From DATDMG01 sp036518955 (GTDB lineage Bacteria; Actinomycetota; Actinomycetes; Actinomycetales; Kineosporiaceae), in contig DATDMG010000147.1 in assembly GCA_036518955.1 (NCBI GenBank), positions 1-26,934 of the forward strand: a stretch of 26,934 bases of DNA, read 5' to 3'. A program made the position numbers and the translations under genes. Shown piece after piece: positions 8,156 through 15,997 of the stretch. Below the pieces are notes generated by a model. The model had not been told where the DNA came from. It did no database searches and saw nothing but the letters and a program-made list of their open reading frames with translations. Numbering within the stretch: position 1 is the first letter of the stretch; each line of letters opens with the position of its first letter.

Positions 8156-9805
8156 ATGAGTGCCACTCTCGTCGCCCACGACCTGGCCGCCGCGCACGGC
8201 GACCGGGCGCTGTTCTCCGGTCTCGACCTGGTCGTCGCGCCGGACGACGTGATCGGCCTGGTCGGCGCGAACGGCGCGGGCAAGTCCACCTTGCTCCGGC
8301 TGCTCGCCGGCCAGGCGACGCCCGACCACGGGGAGGTCGCGCGGTCCCCCGCTGCGGCCACCGTCGGATACCTGCCGCAGGAACCCGAGCGGCGCCCCGG
8401 GGAGTCGGTGCTCGACTTCCTGCGGCGGCGCACCGGAGTCGCGGACGCGCAGGCCGCGATGGACGTCGCCAGCCACGCTCTCGCCGACGACAGCCCGGTC
8501 GACGGCGTCCCTGCCGGGGACGCCTACGCCACCGCGCTCGAGCGCTGGCTCGCACTCGGCGGCGCGGACCTGGACGAGCGCGCCGACGCCGTCGCCGCGG
8601 ACGTCGGCCTCGGGGTGGACCTGGGCCGCCCGATGTCCGCCCTGTCCGGCGGGCAGGCCGCCCGGGCCGGGCTGGCGTCACTGCTGCTGTCCCGCTACGA
8701 CGTCTTCCTCCTCGACGAGCCGACGAACGACCTGGACCTGGACGGTCTGGACCGGCTCGAACGGTTCGTCGAGGGACTGCGGGCCGGCGTGGTGGTGGTC
8801 AGCCATGACCGGGAGTTCCTGGCCAGGACGGTCACCCGGGTCGTCGAACTCGATCTCGCCCAGCAACAGGTCTCCGGCTACGGCGGCGGCTACGCCGCCT
8901 ACCTGGAGGAGCGGGAAGTGTCCCGCCGCCACTCCCGGGAGCGGTACGAGGAGTACGCCGACCGGGTCGACGCCCTGACCGAGCGGGCCCGGATGCAGCG
9001 CGCGTGGATGGACAAGGGTGTGCGGAACGCCGTCCGCAAGGCCAAGGACCCCGACAAGATCCTGCGGAACCGGCAGCGGGAGAGCAGCGAGAAACAGGCG
9101 GCGAAGGCGCGCCAGACCGAGCGCCTGCTCGAACGGCTCGAGGTCGTCGACGAGCCGCGCAAGGAGTGGCGGCTGAAGCTGGAGATCGCGGTTGCTCCGC
9201 GCCCCGGCACGGTGGTGGCTACCGCCCGCAGGGTGGTCGTCCGGCGCGGGTCGTTCCGGCTGGGGCCGGTGGACCTGCAGGTGGACTGGGCCGACCGCGT
9301 CGCGATCACCGGGCCGAACGGGTCGGGCAAGAGCACCCTGCTCGCCGTCCTGCTCGGCAGGCTCACCCCGGACGAGGGGACGGCGACCCTCGGCCCGTCG
9401 GTCGTCGTCGGCGAGATCGACCAGGCCCGTTCCCGGTTCACCGGGGAGCGGACCTTGCTCCGGGCGTTCGGCGACGAGGTACCGGACCGGCCCGAGGCCG
9501 ACGTCCGCACGCTGCTCGCCAAGTACGGGCTGAAGGCCGCGCACGTTACCCGACCCGCGGACTCGCTCTCCCCGGGCGAGCGCACCCGCGCCGGCCTCGC
9601 CCTGCTGCAGGCGCGCGGCGTGAACCTGCTCGTGCTCGACGAGCCCACCAACCACCTCGACCTGCCGGCGATCGAGCAGCTCGAGCAGGCCCTGGACAGC
9701 TTCCCCGGCACCCTGCTGCTGGTCAGCCACGACCGGCGGCTGCTGGACGCCGTCCACGTCACCCGCCGGCTCGCGGTCGAGGGCGGCCGGGTCAGCGAGG
9801 CCTGA
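8156..9805 (+). CDS. ABC-F family ATPase (ribosome-associated)
   Basis: The 549-residue soluble protein has two ABC ATPase domains in tandem and no membrane segments. Domain 1 has Walker A GANGAGKST (37-45), signature LSGGQ (163-167), Walker B FLLDEPTND (184-192) and the switch VSHDREFL. Domain 2 has Walker A GPNGSGKST (386-394), signature LSPGERTRAG (471-480), LVLDEPTNHLD (492-502) and VSHDRRLL. Both LDEPTN elements are intact. The Arg/Lys/Glu-rich helical linker (about 250-340) is the element that reaches the tRNA/P-site region in ABC-F proteins. Members rescue or tune stalled ribosomes, and some protect against ribosome-targeting antibiotics. Which subgroup applies here cannot be decided by eye, so resistance is possible but not shown. 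Confidence 0.92.
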   Translation: MSATLVAHDLAAAHGDRALFSGLDLVVAPDDVIGLVGANGAGKSTLLRLLAGQATPDHGEVARSPAAATVGYLPQEPERRPGESVLDFLRRRTGVADAQAAMDVASHALADDSPVDGVPAGDAYATALERWLALGGADLDERADAVAADVGLGVDLGRPMSALSGGQAARAGLASLLLSRYDVFLLDEPTNDLDLDGLDRLERFVEGLRAGVVVVSHDREFLARTVTRVVELDLAQQQVSGYGGGYAAYLEEREVSRRHSRERYEEYADRVDALTERARMQRAWMDKGVRNAVRKAKDPDKILRNRQRESSEKQAAKARQTERLLERLEVVDEPRKEWRLKLEIAVAPRPGTVVATARRVVVRRGSFRLGPVDLQVDWADRVAITGPNGSGKSTLLAVLLGRLTPDEGTATLGPSVVVGEIDQARSRFTGERTLLRAFGDEVPDRPEADVRTLLAKYGLKAAHVTRPADSLSPGERTRAGLALLQARGVNLLVLDEPTNHLDLPAIEQLEQALDSFPGTLLLVSHDRRLLDAVHVTRRLAVEGGRVSEA

Positions 9806-9886
9806 CCGACACCGAGCTCCCCGCGTCCGCGTGGTCACGCCATGGAGCGAACCAGGCCCACCGGGGCGACCGGGGCGGTCCTCGGG

Positions 9887-9892
9887 TACGGT
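9887..9892 (+). promoter_or_regulatory. Possible -10 box TACGGT upstream of the peroxidase gene
   Basis: TACGGT matches TANNNT and lies 82 nt before the ATG at 9975 in the 169-bp gap after the ABC-F gene. It would give a leader of about 75 nt. No convincing -35 element is visible. Confidence 0.3.
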
Positions 9893-9974
9893 TCACCCGC
9901 ACGAACCCCCACGGACCAGGTCGCGTCGCAGCCCTGGCGGCCCCGTCCGCAACCGCCACCCCGGGAGACCAGCC

Positions 9975-10469
9975 ATGAGCGACCTGCACGACCTGCCCGT
10001 CACCACGCTGTCCGGTGAAACCACCACGCTCGGCGGTCTCACCCGCGGCCGAGCCGCACTGATCGTCAACGTGGCCAGTCGGTGCGGGCTGACCCCGCAG
10101 TACGCCGGGCTCGAGACGCTGCACGAGGAGCTCAGCGAGCGCGGGTTCACCGTCGTCGGCTTCCCGTGCAACCAGTTCGCCGGTCAGGAGCCGGGTACCG
10201 CCGAGGAGATCGCCTCGTTCTGCTCGGCGACCTACGGCGTCACCTTCCCGATGAGCGCGAAGGTCGAGGTCAACGGCCCGGGGCAGGACGAGATCTACGC
10301 GCGACTGACCCTGGTCCAGGACGCCGCCGGCGAGGGCGGCGACGTCCGGTGGAACTTCGAGAAGTTCCTGCTCGCCCCGGACGGGCAGCCGGTGGGCCGG
10401 TTCCGGCCTCAGACGGACCCCGCCGACCCCGCCCTCCGCGCCGCGATCGAGGCCGTGCTGCCGGGCTGA
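9975..10469 (+). CDS. Glutathione peroxidase-family thiol peroxidase
   Basis: The 164-residue protein has the glutathione peroxidase fold signatures: peroxidatic Cys37 in NVASRCGLTPQY, Gln71 in FPCNQFAGQEPG, and Trp126-Asn127 in WNFEKFL. The residue is Cys, not selenocysteine. A second cysteine (Cys83, in ASFCSATYG) lies where atypical 2-Cys members carry the resolving Cys, so the reductant is probably thioredoxin; actinomycetes generally use mycothiol rather than glutathione. It reduces hydrogen peroxide and organic or lipid peroxides in the cytoplasm. The ATG at 9975 follows GGGAG with an 8-nt spacer. It is flanked by ABC-F and recQ genes with no obvious shared role. Confidence 0.93.
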   Translation: MSDLHDLPVTTLSGETTTLGGLTRGRAALIVNVASRCGLTPQYAGLETLHEELSERGFTVVGFPCNQFAGQEPGTAEEIASFCSATYGVTFPMSAKVEVNGPGQDEIYARLTLVQDAAGEGGDVRWNFEKFLLAPDGQPVGRFRPQTDPADPALRAAIEAVLPG

Positions 10470-10543
10470 GGCGGTTCGCCAGGTCAGGACGGCGTCGCGA
10501 CCACCACGGGCGGACGACGCGGGATCCTGTCGGGGGTGGCGGG

Positions 10544-10549
10544 TAACGT
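10544..10549 (+). promoter_or_regulatory. -10 box TAACGT before recQ
   Basis: TAACGT (TANNNT) ends 10 nt before the ATG at 10560, and no ribosome-binding site lies between. The geometry matches the boxes before the WS/DGAT, ABC-F and corA genes and suggests a leaderless or very short-leader mRNA. Confidence 0.45.
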
Positions 10550-10559
10550 CGCCGCCATC

Positions 10560-12740
10560 ATGGAGACGACACCGCAGATCCTCACCACGCCGCTCGCGAC
10601 CCCGGCCGAGCCGGGGCTGCACGAGCGGGCCCGGCGGGCGTTGCGCGCCCTCGTCGGGCGCGACGACGCAGACTTCCGCGACGGCCAGTGGGAGGCGATC
10701 GCCGACCTCGTCGCGCATCGGCGGCGCGTGCTCGTCGTGCAGCGCACCGGTTGGGGCAAGTCCGCGGTCTACTTCGTCGCGACGGCCCTGCTGCGCGCGG
10801 CCGGGGCCGGCCCCACCCTGATCGTCTCGCCGCTGCTGGCCCTCATGCGCGACCAGATCGCGGCGGCGAGCCGCGCCGGGGTTCGCGCCGTCACGATGAA
10901 CTCGGCCAATGCCGACGAGTGGGCCGGGGTCGCGGCTGCCCTGGCCGCCGACGAGGTCGACGTGCTCCTGGTCAGCCCGGAGCGGTTGAACAACCCGCGC
11001 TTCCGGGCCGAGTCGCTGCCCCGGCTGGCGTCGTCGTCCGGGCTCGTCGTCGTCGACGAGGCCCACTGCATCAGCGACTGGGGCCACGACTTCCGGCCCG
11101 ACTACCGGCGGATCCACGACCTGCTCGCCGAGCTGCCCGCCGGCACGCCGGTCCTCGCCACGACCGCCACCGCCAACGCGCGCGTCGTCGCCGACGTCGC
11201 CGAGCAGCTGGCGGCGGGCGCGGTGGCGGCGGGCGCGGCAGCCCGTGAGGTCAGTACCCACCGCGGGCCGCTCGCCCGGGTCAGCCTCCGCCTCGGCGTG
11301 CTGGAGCTGCCGCGCCCCGACGAGCGGCTCGCCTGGCTCGCGGCGCACCTGGGCACCCTGCCCGGCAGCGGCATCGTGTATGCCCTCACGGTGTCCGCCG
11401 CCCACGACGCCGCCGAACTGCTCGCCGCCGCCGGGCACACCGTGCTCGCCTACACCGGTCGCACCGACACCGCCGACCGCGAACTCGCCGAGGAGGCTCT
11501 GCGCGGCAACCGGGTGAAGGCCCTGGTCGCCACGAGCGCGCTCGGGATGGGGTTCGACAAGCCTGACCTCGGGTTCGTCGTCCACCTCGGTGCCCCCTCG
11601 TCACCGGTCGCCTACTACCAGCAGGTCGGGCGGGCGGGCCGGGCGACGGACCGGGCCGACGTGCTGCTCCTGCCCGGACCGGAGGACCAGGACATCTGGC
11701 GGTACTTCGCCACGAGCTCGATGCCGCGGCCCGACCAGGCCGAGGCGGTGATCGGCGCGCTGCAGGCGGCCTCGGGGCCGCTGTCGACGGCGGTGCTCGA
11801 GACCGTCACAGACGTCCGGCGAACCCGACTGGAGCTGTTGCTCAAGGTGCTCGACGTCGACGGCGCGGTCCAACGGGTGCGCGGTGGCTGGACGGCGACA
11901 GGCCGGCCCTGGAGGTACGACGTCGAGCGTTACACCCGGGTCGCCGCCGCCCGGGAGGCGGAGGCGACCGCGATGCTGGCCTACCTGCGCACCCCGGGCT
12001 GCCGGATGCGGTTCCTCGCGCAGGCCCTCGACGACCCGGCCGCGGCCGACTGCGGGCGCTGCGACCGGTGCACCGGTCCCTGGTACCCGCAGACCGTCCC
12101 CGACGCCGTCCGGGACACCGCGCGGCAGCGACTCGAGCGGGTCGGCGTACCGGTCCCCGCGCGCAGCCAGTGGCCCACCGGGATGCGCCGGCTGGAGGTG
12201 CCCGCCTCGGGCCGGATCCCGGCCGACGAGCAGGTGGCCGAGGGCCGGGTGGTGGCGCGGCTGACCGATCTGGGCTGGGGTCGTCGGCTCGCCGACCGGT
12301 TGGGCTCGTCGGCGCCTGATCTGCCCGCCGACGAGGCCCTGCTACGGGCCTGCGTCGCGGCGTTGCGGGACTGGCCCTGGGACCGCCGGCCGGCCGCGGT
12401 GGCCGCGGTGCCGTCCCGGCGCCGCGCACGGCTCATCGTGTCGGTGGCCCGTCACCTGGCCGAGGTGGGCCGACTGCGCTGGCTCGGACCGCTGCGGCCG
12501 GTGGGCGGGGGGCCGGACGGTGAGCCGGGCGGCAACAGCGCGTTCCGCCTCGCCGGGGTCTGGGATGCCTTCGACGTCCCCGAGGCGATGCGGCACGAGC
12601 TGGTGGAGCTCGCTGATGCACCGGTGCTCCTGGTGGACGACCTGGTGGACTCGCGCTGGACCATGACCGTGGCCGGGCGGGCTCTGCGCAGGGCGGGGGC
12701 CGGTGCGGTGCTCCCGTTCGCGCTGGCGTCGGTGGGGTGA
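10560..12740 (+). CDS. recQ: RecQ-family DNA helicase with C-terminal phosphoribosyltransferase-like domain
   Basis: The 726-residue protein is an SF2 3'-5' DNA helicase for recombination and repair. Visible elements are a Q-motif region (FRDGQWEAI), Walker A RTGWGKS (GWGKS at 64-68, with Trp where E. coli-type RecQ has Ser), DEAHCISDWGHDFRPDYRRI (from 166), ATTATAN, TSALGMGFDKPD and YYQQVGRAGRA. A four-Cys zinc site (Cys481, 498, 501, 504) follows. The last ~140 residues resemble a ComF-like phosphoribosyltransferase: VPSRRRARL, then NSAFRL, then the PRPP-loop-like VLLVDDLVDSRWTMT (689-703). This C-terminal domain occurs in actinobacterial RecQ proteins, as I recall. The ATG at 10560 has a -10 box just upstream and no clear ribosome site. 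It is followed by the DNA ligase gene in the same orientation. Confidence 0.92.
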   Translation: METTPQILTTPLATPAEPGLHERARRALRALVGRDDADFRDGQWEAIADLVAHRRRVLVVQRTGWGKSAVYFVATALLRAAGAGPTLIVSPLLALMRDQIAAASRAGVRAVTMNSANADEWAGVAAALAADEVDVLLVSPERLNNPRFRAESLPRLASSSGLVVVDEAHCISDWGHDFRPDYRRIHDLLAELPAGTPVLATTATANARVVADVAEQLAAGAVAAGAAAREVSTHRGPLARVSLRLGVLELPRPDERLAWLAAHLGTLPGSGIVYALTVSAAHDAAELLAAAGHTVLAYTGRTDTADRELAEEALRGNRVKALVATSALGMGFDKPDLGFVVHLGAPSSPVAYYQQVGRAGRATDRADVLLLPGPEDQDIWRYFATSSMPRPDQAEAVIGALQAASGPLSTAVLETVTDVRRTRLELLLKVLDVDGAVQRVRGGWTATGRPWRYDVERYTRVAAAREAEATAMLAYLRTPGCRMRFLAQALDDPAAADCGRCDRCTGPWYPQTVPDAVRDTARQRLERVGVPVPARSQWPTGMRRLEVPASGRIPADEQVAEGRVVARLTDLGWGRRLADRLGSSAPDLPADEALLRACVAALRDWPWDRRPAAVAAVPSRRRARLIVSVARHLAEVGRLRWLGPLRPVGGGPDGEPGGNSAFRLAGVWDAFDVPEAMRHELVELADAPVLLVDDLVDSRWTMTVAGRALRRAGAGAVLPFALASVG

Positions 12741-12831
12741 TCCTCGTGGACCTGGCGGGGTGCGCGTGTCGGGCGCGGTGATGGTCGGCGAGGGCGAGGG
12801 CCGCCCGGGTGTGCCGCCCGGGGGCCCCGGA

Positions 12832-14385
12832 ATGCTCCTGGCGCGGGTCGCGGCCACGTCCGAGGCGGTGGCGGCCGCGGGGGGTCGCAAGGCGAAGATC
12901 GAGTTCCTGGCGCAGTGCCTGCGCGAGGCCGATCCGGGCGAGCTGCCCGTCGTCGTCACCTGGTTGTCCGGGGCGACCCGGCAACGGCGAACCGGTCTTG
13001 GCTGGGCCTCCCTGCGCGAGCCGCCGCCCGCGGCCGCGGCCCCGACGTTGACGGTCCGCGCGGTCGACGCGGCGCTGGAGCGGGCCGCCGCCGCGGCGGG
13101 TGCCGGGTCACAGGCGGCCCGGCGCGACCTGCTCCTCGGCCTGCTGACCGTGGCGACCGCCGGCGAACAGCGGCTCCTCACCGGGCTGCTCACCGGCGAG
13201 TTGAGACACGGCGCGCAGGCGGGACTCCTGCTGGAGGCGGTGGCGGCGGCCCATGGAGTGCCGGCGGCCGCCGTCCGCCGGGCGGTCATGCTCAGCGGCG
13301 ACCTGGCTGCGGTCGCCGCGGCGCTGGGCGCCGGCGGTGCGGGCGACCTGGCCGGATTCGGCCTGCGGGTGGGCCGGCCGCTGGCCCCGATGCTCGCCGG
13401 GACGGCCCCCGACCTCGCCACCGCGCTGGCTCGTGCCGGGGCGGCTGCGGTCGAGTGGAAGCTCGACGGCGTTCGGATCCAGGTGCACCGCGACGGTTCC
13501 GACGTGGCCGTCTTCACCCGCACCCTCGACGAGATCACTGACCGGGTGCCCGAGGTGGTCGCCGCAGCGCGGGCGCTCCCGGTGCGATCGGTGGTCCTGG
13601 ACGGCGAGGCGATCGTGTTGCGGGCGGGTGGGCGCCCGGAGCCGTTCCAGGTGACGGCGTCCCGGGTGGCGCGCCGGGACACCGGGGCCGCCGCCGAGGT
13701 ACCGCTGACGACGATGCTCTTCGACGTCCTGCACCTCGACGGCACCGACCTGCTCGACGCGACGGGGGACGAACGCCGGCTCGCCCTGGAGGCGGCCGTC
13801 CCACGGGAGCGCATCGTGCCGCGCCATCTGGTCGACCCCGCAGACGGCCAGGAGGCGATCGCGACCGCGACCGCGTTCGCGGCCGGGGCTCGCGCCCAGG
13901 GTCACGAGGGGGTTGTCGTCAAGTCGCTGGCGTCCCCGTACGCGATGGGCCGGCGCGGCATCGGCTGGATCAAGGTCAAGCCCAGGATCACGCTCGACCT
14001 CGTGGTGCTGGCAGCCGAGTGGGGGCACGGCCGGCGCACCGGGTACCTGTCCAACCTGCATCTCGGGGCGCGCGACCCCGACGGCGACCACGGCGAGCCG
14101 GGCGGTTTCGTGATGCTCGGCAAGACGTTCAAGGGACTCACCGACGCGATGCTGGTCTGGCAGACCGAGCACCTGCAACGGCTCGCCGTCCGCAGCGGCC
14201 GCTGGCAGGTCGACGTGCGTCCGGAACTGGTGGTCGAGGTCGCCTTCGACGGCGTGCAGAGCTCACCGCGCTACCCGGCGGGCATGGCGCTCCGGTTCGC
14301 CCGGGTGCTGGCGCACCGGCCCGACAAGCCCGCGAGCGAGGCCGACACGGTGGCGACCGTGCGCCAGCTCCAGGTCACCGGCTGA
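12832..14385 (+). CDS. ligB: ATP-dependent DNA ligase, LigB type
   Basis: The 517-residue enzyme closely follows the pattern of mycobacterial LigB. An N-terminal helical DNA-binding domain (MLLARVAATSEAVAA) precedes the adenylation domain, with the AMP-accepting Lys210 in EWKLDGVRIQVHR. Later motifs are SVVLDGEAIV, TMLFDVLHLDG, EGVVVKSLASPY and GWIKVKP. The C-terminal OB-fold carries GFVMLGKTFKGLTDAML and RPELVVEVAFDGVQSSPRYPAG. It seals nicks in DNA using ATP and is normally non-essential beside the NAD-dependent LigA. The ATG at 12832 is chosen because LigB homologues begin MLL...V..TS; in-frame ATG 12781 or GTG 12766 would add 17-22 residues and lie closer to recQ. The adjacent recQ suggests a repair pair. 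Confidence 0.92.
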   Translation: MLLARVAATSEAVAAAGGRKAKIEFLAQCLREADPGELPVVVTWLSGATRQRRTGLGWASLREPPPAAAAPTLTVRAVDAALERAAAAAGAGSQAARRDLLLGLLTVATAGEQRLLTGLLTGELRHGAQAGLLLEAVAAAHGVPAAAVRRAVMLSGDLAAVAAALGAGGAGDLAGFGLRVGRPLAPMLAGTAPDLATALARAGAAAVEWKLDGVRIQVHRDGSDVAVFTRTLDEITDRVPEVVAAARALPVRSVVLDGEAIVLRAGGRPEPFQVTASRVARRDTGAAAEVPLTTMLFDVLHLDGTDLLDATGDERRLALEAAVPRERIVPRHLVDPADGQEAIATATAFAAGARAQGHEGVVVKSLASPYAMGRRGIGWIKVKPRITLDLVVLAAEWGHGRRTGYLSNLHLGARDPDGDHGEPGGFVMLGKTFKGLTDAMLVWQTEHLQRLAVRSGRWQVDVRPELVVEVAFDGVQSSPRYPAGMALRFARVLAHRPDKPASEADTVATVRQLQVTG

Positions 14386-14442
14386 GCCCGGTCCGGCGTC
14401 ACGCGACCCGGCCGCGGGTGAGCGGTGGGCGGGCTGGAGCGC

Positions 14443-14685
14443 TCAGGCGTTCGTGTCCCGCCCGGTCAGGTAACCGTCGAGCTGGGCGAGGCCCGTCTCG
14501 ACGTAGGCGTCCAGCTGTGTCTCCGCGGGCAGCGGGTCGAAGGCACCGATCGGGGGGAGGTCCTCGTAGGGCAGCAGCGGGACCGGCTCGCCGCCGTCCC
14601 TGGCGTGCCGAGCCTGCCGGGGGCCGTTGCGCCACCACCAGACCGCGCCCACCACCAGGGCGATGACCAGGACGTCGACAACCAT
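14443..14685 (-). CDS. Small single-pass membrane protein, hypothetical
   Basis: The 80-residue product begins MVVDVLVIALVVGAVWWWRN, a single hydrophobic segment ending in a Trp triplet and basic residues. The rest is a soluble tail with a Pro/Leu/Glu-rich centre (PLLPYEDLPPIGAFDPLP) and an amphipathic C-terminus. The positive residues after the membrane segment suggest the tail is cytoplasmic. A GCGGGGGC stretch stands before the ATG at 14685; an in-frame upstream start at 14751 would add 22 low-quality residues. It converges on the DNA ligase, 57 bp apart. I do not recognise a family, and no function can be given. Confidence 0.55.
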   Translation of the reverse strand: MVVDVLVIALVVGAVWWWRNGPRQARHARDGGEPVPLLPYEDLPPIGAFDPLPAETQLDAYVETGLAQLDGYLTGRDTNA

Positions 14686-15009
14686 GCCCCCGCATCGGCC
14701 GCCGACGGCCCGGGCTGGAGGCCATCGGACACCCGTCGCACCAACCACCACTCGAGATCACCCGGACGGCGCAGGCGGCGGCGGGTCGCGCAGGTCAAGG
14801 TGTGCGGCGGCGACCGCGCCGTCACCATGTGATCGTGGTTCCACCTCGCTCGGCCCGGGCTCGTGATCGCCGCGTTCCCCGCCCCACCGGCGCTGCTCAC
14901 CGACCTGGTCGCGGCCGGCTGGGGCGGTCTGGCGGCCTGGGACCGTACCCCGACCGGCCACCACCGGGCAGGCCGGCGCACCGACCCGCGCCCCGACAGG
15001 AGCCACCCC
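14686..15009. other. 324-bp gap between divergent genes
   Basis: This stretch separates the small membrane-protein gene (minus) from the lipid kinase (plus) and should hold both promoters, though I find no clear -35/-10 pair. It contains a GACGGCGC / GCGCCGTC inverted repeat (14765-14772 and 14816-14823, 43 nt apart). From the GTG at 14863 the frame is open into the kinase gene for 49 codons with about 92% G/C at third positions. Part of it may therefore be translated, as an N-terminal extension of the kinase or a small leader. Confidence 0.5.
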
Positions 15010-15948
15010 ATGAGTGATCTTGCCGCCCGACCGGCCCCGGCCGAGCCCCCGGCGACCGGCCGCACCGGGGTCGCGCTCGTGGTCAACCCACTGCGGATCA
15101 GCGACGTCGACCGGCTCACCGCCGGGATCACCCACCGCTGCGCCGAGCACCACCTGCCACCGCCCGTGGTCCTGTCCACCTCGGCGGCGGACCCCGGGCG
15201 GGGGCCGACGCGACAGGCGGTCGGCGACGGAGCGGGCCTGGTCCTGGCGGCCGGCGGCGACGGGACGGTCCGGGCCGTCGCCGAAGGCCTGGTGGGGACG
15301 GGGGTGCCCCTCGGCGTCCTGCCGCTCGGCACCGGCAACCTGCTGGCCCGCAACCTGGGCCTGCCGATGAGCCTTCGGGAGGCGGTTCGGACGGCGCTGA
15401 CCGGGGCGGACCGCATCATCGACGTCGGCCGGCTGGAGGACGGCACGGTCTTCGCGATCATGGCCGGGGTCGGGCTCGACGCGGCGATGATGCGCGCGGC
15501 GCCCGAGCAGCTCAAGGTGGCCCTGGGCTGGCTCGCCTATGCCGTCGGGGGGCTGCGGAGCATGCGCCGGGCCCGGCTCGAGGTCGACCTGCGCCTGGAC
15601 GGCGAGCCACCCCTCCGGGCGCAGGCACGCACGGTGCTCGTCGGCAACGTCGGCCGGCTGCACGCCGGGCTGGAGCTGGCGCCGGACGCCCGGCCGGACG
15701 ACGGCGTCCTCGACGTCGTCCTGGTCTGCCCGCGGCGCGTCGCCGACTGGCTGATCCTGCTCGCCCGGGCCCTGACGCACCGCCGGCGCTCGGACCATCG
15801 GATGAGCAGGTACCAGGCTCGGCACGTCGAGGTCCGGCTGCTCGAGCCGCAGCCGCGGCAGGTCGATGGGGAGCTCCTCGACTCGGCACCGCGGCTCGTC
15901 GCGCGGGTGGAGCCGCGCGCCCTGGTGGTCCGGGTACCCCGGACGTGA
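15010..15948 (+). CDS. Diacylglycerol kinase-family lipid kinase (YegS/DgkB-like)
   Basis: The 312-residue protein has the DAGK catalytic-domain signatures: GVALVVNPLR near the N-terminus, the nucleotide loop AAGGDGTVRAVAEGL (GGDGT at 82-86) and GVLPLGTGNLLARNLGLP (PLGTGN at 105-110). The C-terminal beta-domain ends with a VDGELL motif. Such enzymes phosphorylate diacylglycerol or related lipids with ATP and feed phosphatidate back to phospholipid synthesis; the exact substrate is not visible. The ATG at 15010 has AGGAG 8 nt upstream. An in-frame GTG at 14863 would add 49 residues that look partly coding but lacks a ribosome site. Together with the WS/DGAT and esterase genes it adds to the lipid-related content here. 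Confidence 0.88.
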   Translation: MSDLAARPAPAEPPATGRTGVALVVNPLRISDVDRLTAGITHRCAEHHLPPPVVLSTSAADPGRGPTRQAVGDGAGLVLAAGGDGTVRAVAEGLVGTGVPLGVLPLGTGNLLARNLGLPMSLREAVRTALTGADRIIDVGRLEDGTVFAIMAGVGLDAAMMRAAPEQLKVALGWLAYAVGGLRSMRRARLEVDLRLDGEPPLRAQARTVLVGNVGRLHAGLELAPDARPDDGVLDVVLVCPRRVADWLILLARALTHRRRSDHRMSRYQARHVEVRLLEPQPRQVDGELLDSAPRLVARVEPRALVVRVPRT

Positions 15949-15997
15949 TCGCACGCAGGCCGCACGCCCGGGCAGCGGCCCGCCGGTGCGGTGGGGC

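Noticed and set aside
9792..11585. 597-codon open frame on the minus strand
   Set aside because: It is antisense to the peroxidase and the RecQ helicase domain, and is an artefact of high G/C third positions.
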